Source: Elusimicrobiota bacterium (GTDB lineage: Bacteria; Elusimicrobiota; Elusimicrobia; UBA1565; UBA9628). From it: DNA of 44,557 bases. The notes below the pieces were generated by a model that saw only the letters and a list, made by a program, of their open reading frames with translations, was not told the DNA's origin and did not search any database. A program made the translations under genes and the position numbers. Numbering within the stretch: position 1 is the stretch's first letter; each line of letters starts with the position of its first letter. The stretch spans positions 1-44,557 of the forward strand of contig JACRNU010000076.1 in assembly GCA_016234805.1 (NCBI GenBank), read 5' to 3'. This document shows positions 24,180 through 30,918 of the stretch, piece after piece.

Positions 24180-24221
24180 AGTTATCCACAAACATACGGT
24201 ACCGTATGTTTGTGGATAACT
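24180..24221. promoter_or_regulatory. 42 bp perfect palindrome with two inverted DnaA boxes
   Basis: Each 21 bp arm begins AGTTATCCACAAACATACGG and the centre is GGTACC, with no unpaired base. TTATCCACA, the consensus DnaA box, lies at 24182-24190 and its inverted copy TGTGGATAA at 24211-24219, 20 bp apart edge to edge. There is no T-run after it, so it is not a standard terminator. The likely readings are a DnaA binding or titration site, or the operator of another dimeric protein. Confidence 0.85.
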
Positions 24222-24362
24222 CCATCAAGAACCTCTCGGCATCCGGGGGTTTTGTCGCATCCCTTCCGAGAACGCCGGGACAGGCCGGTATTCGGCCTTT
24301 GCAATGATTGTCAGACAGGAATGAGACAATACCCCGGCATTGAGAAATGCTCCAGGGCGGGC

Positions 24363-24382
24363 CTCGCCCTGATCAGGGCGAG
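24363..24382. repeat. 20 bp perfect palindrome centred on TGATCA
   Basis: CTCGCCCTGA is followed directly by its reverse complement. Outside one mismatched pair the symmetry continues with GGG/CCC. It may be an operator or a cruciform; no partner site is seen elsewhere in the window. Confidence 0.7.
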
Positions 24383-24518
24383 CCCATTGTCCAGCCTACC
24401 AGGCCGGCGTAGGTTCTCCTGGGGCGGCCCCCAGCTGGCGGCCGTCATTCTGACAGAAACCGCTGGCCATTCCTGCGAACCCCTGACTGTCGACACACCG
24501 GGGAGAGAGGGCTGGGTG

Positions 24519-24527
24519 TGCTATCAT
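24519..24527 (+). promoter_or_regulatory. extended -10 of the kinase gene, leaderless type
   Basis: TGCTATCAT (TGn + TATCAT) ends 7 nt before ATG 24535. No -35 is recognisable. The expected transcription start coincides with the ATG. Confidence 0.6.
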
Positions 24528-24534
24528 ACCGTGC

Positions 24535-25983
24535 ATGACGCCTGCCATGCTGATCGCGGCAGTGTCGGTCCTATCGCTCTCCATCCTGGTCGTCCTGGCG
24601 TTCATCATGCTCCGGCCTCATTCGATGAAGAAGAGGGGGGGCGGTCTGCCTGAATCCGCCCCGCGCGGTGACCGCAACGAGGAACTGCGTCAAGAACTGA
24701 GCCGACTCAAGGACCTGTCCCCAGTCCGCTATTCGGTACGGTCGGCTGAGGCAGAGCCCCTCCCCCTCAGCATCGACCAGGTCCACCAGGAGGCCTCTCT
24801 CCTGTTCGAGAAGGGAAGGTTGCGTGAGTGCCTGGCCTATCTGGTTCGACACGATCTTCGATGGGGCATTCGTGAGGCGGTACTCGCCCTGCGGTGTTGC
24901 CACGTGCTGGGAGACCACGCGCAAGGAATGGCGATCATCTCGGCCCTTGAGAAGAGCCGCCTGGCCGACTCGTCTCTCTTGCGGTACCTCGGCGCGATCA
25001 TGTGCGAACGAGCGGGGCTGTTGCTGGACGCGTCGGAGGCTTACGGTGACCTCCTCAGGCTGCACGGCGGCCACCAGGACGTCCAGGAGCGTTTCCGGCG
25101 ATACCGGACGCTCGAGCCGGAGGAGGTCAGCACTATCGCGCAGTTCGCGTCCTCCAGTTGCCAGGGCCGCTTGTGCGGCGGACCGGGGGCCGTTCCTGCC
25201 GGTGGAGTCATCGCGGAACGTTTCCAACTCGTTCGGCCCCTGGGCATCGGCGGCATGGGCGTGGTATTCCTGGCCAAAGACCTCCGGCTTGACCGCGAGG
25301 TCGCGCTCAAGCGCTTGCGAGCGGGCATGATGCGCAGCAGCGAGGCCAAAGAGCTTTTCCTGAAGGAAGCGAGGATGCTCGCCGAGTTGAGGCATCCGCG
25401 AATCGTCGAGTTCTACGGGTCCGTGGAACATGATGGAGTGCTGTATCTGGTCCTCGAGTACATCGATGGGGATACCCTGAGGACGGAACTTGCGTTCCGA
25501 GGCGCTCTGCCGACCGAGGAGGTCGTGGGGGTCCTGCGTGCTGTGGCCGAGGCCCTGCGGGCCGCGCACGACAGGAAGATCATTCACCGCGACCTCAAGC
25601 CGGGCAACATCGCGGTCGGGGCAAAGGGCGCGGTCAAAGTCATGGATTTCGGTCTTGCCCGACGCATCGAGCCCGACACGGAATGCGCCCAGGAACTGGA
25701 CGTGTCTGGCACACCGGCGTACATGGCGCCGGAACAGCACAGCGGCCTAGTCATGCCTCAGTCCGACATCTTCTCCTTCGGCATGATCGCCTACGAGATG
25801 ATCACGGGCCGCATCCCGTTCCAGGGGCCCGCGAAGCTCTTCTACAGCCAGAAGCTCGAGCATGATTATCCCCCGCTTGAGGACGTCGCCCCAAGGCTGC
25901 GCGGACTCATCGACCAGTGCCTGCGGGCCGACCCTGGCCAGCGTCCGCCGTCCGCGGCCGAGCTTCTCGCCGCGCTGAGGTAG
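24535..25983 (+). CDS. membrane-anchored Ser/Thr protein kinase (Hanks type)
   Basis: The 482-residue protein has an N-terminal transmembrane helix (about 5-25), a helical middle region (about 80-200), and a complete Hanks-type kinase domain from about 225. The domain has glycine loop GIGGMGVVFLAKD, catalytic lysine in EVALKRL, HRDLKPGN, metal-binding VMDFGLA, GTPAYMAPEQ and DIFSFGMIAYEM. All catalytic residues are present. With a single N-terminal anchor and no extracellular C-terminal sensor such as PASTA, the kinase domain is cytoplasmic, and the helical middle may serve as interaction module. Substrates are unknown. The only nearby partner is the small coiled-coil membrane protein downstream. 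Confidence 0.92.
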   Translation: MTPAMLIAAVSVLSLSILVVLAFIMLRPHSMKKRGGGLPESAPRGDRNEELRQELSRLKDLSPVRYSVRSAEAEPLPLSIDQVHQEASLLFEKGRLRECLAYLVRHDLRWGIREAVLALRCCHVLGDHAQGMAIISALEKSRLADSSLLRYLGAIMCERAGLLLDASEAYGDLLRLHGGHQDVQERFRRYRTLEPEEVSTIAQFASSSCQGRLCGGPGAVPAGGVIAERFQLVRPLGIGGMGVVFLAKDLRLDREVALKRLRAGMMRSSEAKELFLKEARMLAELRHPRIVEFYGSVEHDGVLYLVLEYIDGDTLRTELAFRGALPTEEVVGVLRAVAEALRAAHDRKIIHRDLKPGNIAVGAKGAVKVMDFGLARRIEPDTECAQELDVSGTPAYMAPEQHSGLVMPQSDIFSFGMIAYEMITGRIPFQGPAKLFYSQKLEHDYPPLEDVAPRLRGLIDQCLRADPGQRPPSAAELLAALR

Positions 25984-25998
25984 CGCCGGCCGCAGCGG

Positions 25999-26027
25999 TT
26001 GCATCCGGTTTCCCAGCGCTTTATAAT
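25999..26027 (+). promoter_or_regulatory. promoter of the coiled-coil gene, leaderless type
   Basis: TTGCAT (25999-26004) and a perfect TATAAT (26022-26027) are spaced by 17 bp. The -10 ends 8 nt before ATG 26036, and no Shine-Dalgarno lies between. Confidence 0.7.
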
Positions 26028-26035
26028 GATAGCGG

Positions 26036-26323
26036 ATGACCTATATGCTGCTGGCGTTTGTCGCGTTGTCTGCGGCGGCCTCGGTCGCTCTGTTCTTCGC
26101 TCTGGAGAGGGCCCATGCAAGGGAGGCCGTTCTCCAGGGTGAGCTGCGCGGCAAGGACAAAGAACTCGCGCGGATTCGCGAGGAGCAGGGCAAGGCCGCG
26201 GCTCAGGCCGAGGAAGCTATCCAATTCCTCGAGCGGCGCATTGAGGCTAGGACCCGTGAGCTCCTCGCCGCGCAGAAGGTCCTGGTCGAACAGGAGAGGT
26301 CGAAGAAGGCGGGCGAGCTCTAG
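26036..26323 (+). CDS. small membrane-anchored coiled-coil protein
   Basis: The 95-residue protein has one N-terminal helix (MLLAFVALSAAASVALFFAL) and a long charged coiled coil (AREAVLQGELRGKDKELARI, continuing through FLERRIEARTRELLAAQKVL). The layout recalls the signal-transducing helix of sensor kinases without any output domain. The family is not recognised. It has its own strong promoter directly after the kinase gene. Confidence 0.65.
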   Translation: MTYMLLAFVALSAAASVALFFALERAHAREAVLQGELRGKDKELARIREEQGKAAAQAEEAIQFLERRIEARTRELLAAQKVLVEQERSKKAGEL

Positions 26324-26488
26324 TCGGAACCAGCCGTGGAGGCCCTTCGCGCCGACCGGCCAAGCCGGCTCCAGCTACCTCCGCCTGGCCGGTTGATCCG
26401 TCTCGAGAGGCCAGCCCTCCTCGCCACGGTCCTCCGTATGCTTAGGGCCGCCGCGATGCCGGACGCATCGGCCATCCCGGCCTCCTCC

Positions 26489-28243
26489 CTACCAGGCCGG
26501 CGCCAGGCGCTTCTCGTCTTTCTCGGGGAGGACCTTGGCCAGGAAGTCGGCCTCGGTCACAGCCATGAACTGCCGGCCGTCGCGCAGGCGGATCGCGAGG
26601 GTCCCGGACTCCACGTCCTTGGGCCCGAGCACCACCATGTAGGGGATCTTCTCCAGCTGCGCCTCGCGGATCTTGTACCCGACCTTGTGCGAGGTGTCGT
26701 TGACCTCGGCGCGCAGGCCCGCGGCCTTCAGGCGCTCCGCGAGCTCGCGGGCCGGGCCGTTCTGGCCGTCCGTGATGGTCAGGACCCTGACCTGGACCGG
26801 GGAGAGCCAGAGCGGGAGATTGCCCGCGAAATGCTCAAGCAGGAAGCCGATGAACCGCTCGTGCGTGCCCAGCGGGGCACGGTGGATGCACAGGGGCGTG
26901 GCTTCTCCGTGCTCGGCCGTGTGGTAGACGAGGCCGAAGCGCTTGGGCACCGCGAAGTCCACCTGATTGGTGGCCAGGGAGAACTCCCTGCCGATGGCGC
27001 TCCAGACCTGGACGTCGATCTTGGGGCCGTAGAAGGCGGCCTCGTTGGGGACCTTGGTGAAAGGCACGCTCCCGGAGACGAGCGCGCGCTCGACCAAGTC
27101 CTCGGTCTTCTTCCACAGCTCTGGCTCGTCGATGTACTTCTTGCCGAGGCCCTCGGCCGCATGGGTGCTGAACCGCATGAGGCACTTGTCGATGCCGAAG
27201 ATCTTGAAATAGCCCAGGTACATCCGGCACACGGCAAGGAACTCGGTCTCGAACTGCTCGAGCGTGCAGTAGATGTGCGCGTCGTTCATCTGCATGGAGC
27301 GCACGCGCATGAGGCCGAAGAGCTCGCCCGACTGCTCGTAGCGGTAGCAGGTGCCGTACTCCGCCAGACGCACCGGCAGGTCGCGGTAGGAGCGCAGGCT
27401 CGAGCCGAAGATCTTGTGGTGGTGCGGGCAGTTCATGGGCTTGAGGTAGTACTTCTCGCCCTCGAGCTCCATGGGAGGGAACATGCTCTCCTTGTAATAA
27501 GGGAGGTGCCCGCTCGTCAGGTACATCTTCTCCTTGCAGATGTGCGGCGTGCGCACGCGCACGTAGCCGGCGCGCGCCTCGGTCTCTTTGGCCAGGGCCT
27601 CGAGCTCCTCGATGATGACCGCGCCGCGCGGCAGCCACAGGGGCAGGCCCGGCCCCACGTCGTCGTCGAAGAAGTAGATGCCGAGGTCCTTGCCGATCCT
27701 GCGGTGGTCGCGCTTCTTGGCCTCCTCGAGCATGGCCAGATGCGCCGCGAGGGACTCCTTGGTGTCGAAGGCCACGCCGTAGATGCGCTGGAGCATGGGT
27801 CGCTTCTCGTCGCCCCGCCAATAGGCGCCCGCGATGGTCGTGAGCTTGAAGTGCCCGATCTTGCCAGTGTGCTCCACGTGGGGGCCCTTGCAGAGGTCCG
27901 TGAAATCGGAGTGGGTGTAGTAGCTGATGGTGCCGTCAGCCAGGTCGTTGATGAGCTCGAGCTTGAGCTTCTCCCCGCGCGACTCGAAGAACTTCAAGGC
28001 CTCGGCCTTGGGGTGCTCTGATTTGGCGAAGGGGTGCCGGGCCTTGGCGATCTCACGCATCTTCGCCTCGATCTTTTGCAGGTCCTCGGGCACGAAGTGG
28101 TGGGGGCCGTCGAAGTCGTAGTAGAAGCCGTGCTCGATGGCCGGGCCGATGCCCAGCTTCATCTCCGGGAACAAGGTCTGGACCGCCTGGGCCATCACAT
28201 GGGAGCAGGAGTGGCGCAGGGCTTCGAGATTATTGTTGTCCAT
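26489..28243 (-). CDS. thrS: threonyl-tRNA synthetase lacking the TGS domain
   Basis: The 584-residue protein begins directly at the editing domain: LRHSCSHVMAQAVQTLFP with the HxxxH zinc/editing histidines, then HSDFTDLCKGPHV. The class II core follows, with YLKPMNCPHHHKIF, motif 2 in RYEQSGELFGLMRVRSMQMN, DAHIYC, and motif 3 near APLGTHERFIGFLLEH, then the anticodon-binding domain. The usual N-terminal TGS domain (about 60 residues) is absent, because ATG 28243 lies 5 nt after tRNA-Val and the frame upstream runs through the tRNA. The enzyme charges tRNA-Thr. TGS-less ThrRS is known in some lineages and is thought to remain active. Confidence 0.93.
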   Translation of the reverse strand: MDNNNLEALRHSCSHVMAQAVQTLFPEMKLGIGPAIEHGFYYDFDGPHHFVPEDLQKIEAKMREIAKARHPFAKSEHPKAEALKFFESRGEKLKLELINDLADGTISYYTHSDFTDLCKGPHVEHTGKIGHFKLTTIAGAYWRGDEKRPMLQRIYGVAFDTKESLAAHLAMLEEAKKRDHRRIGKDLGIYFFDDDVGPGLPLWLPRGAVIIEELEALAKETEARAGYVRVRTPHICKEKMYLTSGHLPYYKESMFPPMELEGEKYYLKPMNCPHHHKIFGSSLRSYRDLPVRLAEYGTCYRYEQSGELFGLMRVRSMQMNDAHIYCTLEQFETEFLAVCRMYLGYFKIFGIDKCLMRFSTHAAEGLGKKYIDEPELWKKTEDLVERALVSGSVPFTKVPNEAAFYGPKIDVQVWSAIGREFSLATNQVDFAVPKRFGLVYHTAEHGEATPLCIHRAPLGTHERFIGFLLEHFAGNLPLWLSPVQVRVLTITDGQNGPARELAERLKAAGLRAEVNDTSHKVGYKIREAQLEKIPYMVVLGPKDVESGTLAIRLRDGRQFMAVTEADFLAKVLPEKDEKRLAPAW

Positions 28244-28248
28244 TGGAA

Positions 28249-28323
28249 TGGTGCCCAGTATAGGATTTGAACCTATGACCTCTCCCATGTCAAGGGAGCG
28301 CGCTACCACTGCGCCAACTGGGC
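28249..28323 (-). tRNA. tRNA-Val (anticodon GAC)
   Basis: This is a 75 nt cloverleaf including encoded CCA, with acceptor GCCCAGT/ACTGGGC and discriminator A. The D-arm is TGGCGCAGTGGTAGCGC, the anticodon stem CTCCC/GGGAG encloses TTGACAT (anticodon GAC), and the T-loop is GGTTCAAATCC. The thrS ATG follows after 5 nt. Confidence 0.94.
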
Positions 28324-28399
28324 TTTTGTCGGGCGGGCATGCGGCTCGCCGCGGGCTGTATGTTACCAAATTTCCGCGGACTGCCCAAGCGCCCCGCGC

Positions 28400-29398
28400 T
28401 CAGTAGGACAGCAAGAGGGCCGACCGCACGTCAGCAAGGACCCGGGCCGCGACTTCTCGAGCCTTCCGACTCCCCTTCTTGAGCATGTTCATCACCTCGC
28501 CGGGATCCTTTCCGAACTCCGCCCTTTTCCGGCGTATCGGAGAAAGCTCGGCTTCCAGGAACCTGAGAAGACGGTCCTTGACCGGCACATCCCCCAGGCC
28601 GCCGCGCTTGTATTGTTTCTTGAGTTCCGCAAGACCGGCCTTATCAGGATCGAAAGCATCCAGGAGACTGAAGACCGTGTTCCCCTTGATATGCCCCGGA
28701 TCGGAAACCCGGAGATGCAGCGGGTCCGTATACATCATGCGGACCTTCTTGGAGAGCGTTTCCGCATCATCCTTGAGGAAGATGGCATTGCCGGTCGATT
28801 TCCCCATCTTCCCCTGTCCGTCTATCCCGGGAAGGCGCGCGACATCGGACAGGAGGGGCGCGCAGCGGACCAAGACCTCCCTCCGATACAAGGAATTGAA
28901 CTTGTCGACGATCTCATTGGTCTGTTCGATCATCGGAAGCTGGTCCGCCCCGACAGGGACGTATTTCGCCCTGAAAGCCGTGATGTCCGCGGCCTGGCTG
29001 ACCGGATAGGTCAGGAACCCGGCCGGGACGTTCGCGCCGAATCCCTTCTGCTTCATCTCGTCCTTCACCGTGGGATTGCGCTGAAGCCTCGCCAGCGTGA
29101 CCATGTTCAGGTAATACATCGTCAGTTCGGCGATCTCCGGCACCAGGGACTGGATGAAGATCGCGTTCCTGTCCGGATCCAGGCCGACGGCCAGGTAATC
29201 CAGGGCGACTTTCAGGACGTTGTCGTGGACCTTCTCCGGGTTCCCGACGTTGTCGGTCAACGCCTGCATGTCGGCGATCAGGATGTACTGGTCGTACTTA
29301 TCCTGAAGCTCCACGCGCTTCTTGAGCGAGCCCGCGTAATGCCCAAGATGCAGGGGTCCTGTCGGCCTGTCGCCGGTAAGGATCACATCGCCGCCCAC
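28400..29398 (-). CDS. trpS: tryptophanyl-tRNA synthetase
   Basis: The 332-residue class I synthetase has the HIGH-type motif [10 protein letters not shown], the tryptophan-site YPVSQAADI and [13 protein letters not shown], and the KMSKS-type [11 protein letters not shown]. The length is normal for bacterial TrpRS. It activates tryptophan with ATP and charges tRNA-Trp. Translation starts at GTG 29398, with AGGAGG about 5 nt upstream, so this gene has a conventional leader. It lies next to tRNA-Val/thrS but starts from its own region divergent to the thioredoxin-like gene. Confidence 0.96.
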   Translation of the reverse strand: MGGDVILTGDRPTGPLHLGHYAGSLKKRVELQDKYDQYILIADMQALTDNVGNPEKVHDNVLKVALDYLAVGLDPDRNAIFIQSLVPEIAELTMYYLNMVTLARLQRNPTVKDEMKQKGFGANVPAGFLTYPVSQAADITAFRAKYVPVGADQLPMIEQTNEIVDKFNSLYRREVLVRCAPLLSDVARLPGIDGQGKMGKSTGNAIFLKDDAETLSKKVRMMYTDPLHLRVSDPGHIKGNTVFSLLDAFDPDKAGLAELKKQYKRGGLGDVPVKDRLLRFLEAELSPIRRKRAEFGKDPGEVMNMLKKGSRKAREVAARVLADVRSALLLSY

Positions 29399-29507
29399 CT
29401 TGCCTCCTAGATACCGTCCGGGCTAAAATGAACTCCGACGCCAGAATCCCGCGGTCAGATGATATCATACCGGGAAAGCTGGAGCGGTCCCCGGACGGAC
29501 CGGCTTG

Positions 29508-29516
29508 TGGTATACT
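29508..29516 (+). promoter_or_regulatory. extended -10 of the thioredoxin-like gene, leaderless type
   Basis: TGGTATACT ends 8 nt before ATG 29525. No Shine-Dalgarno lies in the 8 nt and no clear -35 is seen. Confidence 0.6.
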
Positions 29517-29524
29517 AACGCCCC

Positions 29525-29989
29525 ATGAGGACGAGAACGCTGCTGGCCGCGTGCCTGCTCCTGGCCGCGATGGGATGCTCCCGCGAGAGGCCGAAGATGC
29601 CCGCTCTCTCCCTGCCCACCCTGGCCGGGGACAGGACGGTCGCGCTGGCCGAATGCCCCGGGAAGAAGTGCCTCACGATCAACGTGGCTCCGTGGTGCGG
29701 GGACTGCAGGAAGAAACAGAAGACCTTCCTCGACCTGCGCGCGACCCTCCAGGCCAAGGGGATCGTCACCCGCTTCATCGTGGGCATGGACCGGCTGTCG
29801 GACGTGAAGGCCTACGCCCACGAGTTCGGACCGGACACACTGCTCGACCCGGACGGATTGTTCCCTGCCAGGAGCGTCCCGAGCTTCACCGTCTCCGACG
29901 CCACGGGCACGGTGCTCAACAGCGCCCGCGGCGTCCCTTCCTTCGTCAAGAACGACAAGGCCCTGGCCTGGTATCTCGGCCTGGACTGA
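29525..29989 (+). CDS. thioredoxin-fold lipoprotein
   Basis: The 154-residue protein has a lipoprotein signal with lipobox LAAMGC (Cys18). The thioredoxin-like domain has LTINVAPWCGDCRKKQ with redox pair Cys58/Cys61, a SVPSFTVSD strand with the cis-Pro, and a final ALAWYLGLD helix. It resembles the AhpC/TSA-TlpA group of periplasmic disulfide reductases. As a lipoprotein it would face the periplasm. The upstream CPGKKC adds a second potential cysteine pair. It is convergent with the oxidoreductase beta gene 8 nt away. Confidence 0.8.
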   Translation: MRTRTLLAACLLLAAMGCSRERPKMPALSLPTLAGDRTVALAECPGKKCLTINVAPWCGDCRKKQKTFLDLRATLQAKGIVTRFIVGMDRLSDVKAYAHEFGPDTLLDPDGLFPARSVPSFTVSDATGTVLNSARGVPSFVKNDKALAWYLGLD

Positions 29990-29997
29990 AGGCCGGG

Positions 29998-30918
29998 TCA
30001 CCTCAAGGAAGCTTCGAGCTCCGAGACTTCCTTCTCGGAGAGGCCCAAGCTCTCCCGCACCGCGGGACCGCGGCGGCGGACAGTGGGCGCCGACTCCTCC
30101 CACGAAGGGACATCAGCGGCCTCATGGAGAACGCCCAGGGTGAGAGGCGCGGTCTCCAAGCAGGCCGACAGGACCGCGCCAAGGTCTCCGGGCGAAGCCG
30201 TGCTCCTCTCGCCCGGTGCCGCAGGGCCCACGGGAGGCCCGGAGGAGGCAGTCTTCGATGCGGTCTCCTCCCGCATGCGCAGTCGGCCGCGCAGCCGGAC
30301 AGAGGCGTCAAGGCCGTCCTTTCCCGGACACGGGCACAGGAGATGCACGAAGGAGAAGCCCCGGTGCTGAAGGGCCTGGAGGAACATCGAAGCCGCGTGC
30401 GCAGGCTCTCCGGAAAAGGCCCTTCCCACGAAGGTGGCGCCGGCTGCGAGGGCCAAGGCACCCGCGTGAGCCTGCCGCTCATCGGGCTTGGCTCCGAGCC
30501 CGTCGTCGAGCATGATGAAAGTGATGTCCGCGTTCACGCGGCAGGCGCCTGCCAGGGCAACGCACCCTGAACCAAGGGCCTCGCTTCTTCCAACAACCGC
30601 GACAACGGTAAGGTCCGGGTTGGCGAACTTGGCTCCAAGGCCCACGGACAGGGCCAGGCCGGCAGGGGCCTTTACGCCGTAGGTCAGCAGGCTGTCAGGA
30701 AGGGCGTTGGCGCAGCCAGGTCCGGCTGCGACCAGGATATCCTTGTTGGCTGCTCCGAGTCCAGCGAACGCCTTGGCGAGCGCTTCCACCACGCCCTCGC
30801 AGCCGCAGCCAGGGCACCATCCGGAAGGCCGGCTCCTGGCGAACTGCTCCGGACCCGCATCCCACGCCTCGGCCAGGGGGCGGCGCATGGGCACTGGGAA
30901 GAGATGCGTGCTATCCAT
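29998..30918 (-). CDS. 2-oxoacid:ferredoxin oxidoreductase beta subunit, degenerate TPP motif
   Basis: The 306-residue protein aligns with KorB/OorB: SGWCPGCGCEGVVEALAKAF (Cys35, Cys38), AAGPGCANALPDSLLTYG, GLALSVGLGAKFANPDLTVV, then NADITFIMLDDGLGAKPDER. In working enzymes the thiamine-diphosphate/Mg site reads GDGD about 25 residues before an NN pair; here those positions read GRSE (110-113) and DD (138-139). The C-terminal 90 residues are divergent and Pro/Ser-rich. The frame is intact, so the gene is kept but catalysis is doubtful. The start overlaps the alpha gene by 8 nt. Confidence 0.78.
   Translation of the reverse strand: MDSTHLFPVPMRRPLAEAWDAGPEQFARSRPSGWCPGCGCEGVVEALAKAFAGLGAANKDILVAAGPGCANALPDSLLTYGVKAPAGLALSVGLGAKFANPDLTVVAVVGRSEALGSGCVALAGACRVNADITFIMLDDGLGAKPDERQAHAGALALAAGATFVGRAFSGEPAHAASMFLQALQHRGFSFVHLLCPCPGKDGLDASVRLRGRLRMREETASKTASSGPPVGPAAPGERSTASPGDLGAVLSACLETAPLTLGVLHEAADVPSWEESAPTVRRRGPAVRESLGLSEKEVSELEASLR

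Larger units (their letters stand above)
24092..24534. other. structured 443 bp divergent intergenic region
   Basis: No gene is supported here. The region holds five inverted repeats: CCCACCC/GGGTGGG (24152-24168), a 42 bp perfect palindrome (24180-24221), a 20 bp palindrome (24363-24382), CCTAC/GTAGG (24395-24413) and CTGGGG/CCCCAG (24419-24434). The promoters of the flanking divergent genes are at its two ends. Confidence 0.85.

Noticed and set aside
24180-24221. Chromosomal replication origin
   Set aside because: Only two DnaA boxes, no AT-rich unwinding element and no dnaA/dnaN neighbour are seen; kept as a DnaA-type site, not called oriC.
24396-26500. Shared 15-mer CCTACCAGGCCGGCG at 24395 and about 26489
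   Set aside because: One copy is the end of thrS coding sequence; probably coincidence of GC-rich words.
26336-28021. Plus-strand open frame of 561 codons opposite thrS
   Set aside because: It is antisense to thrS with no motif; kept out as a composition artefact. The same applies to frames opposite copA (33558-35186) and ileS (39333-40676).
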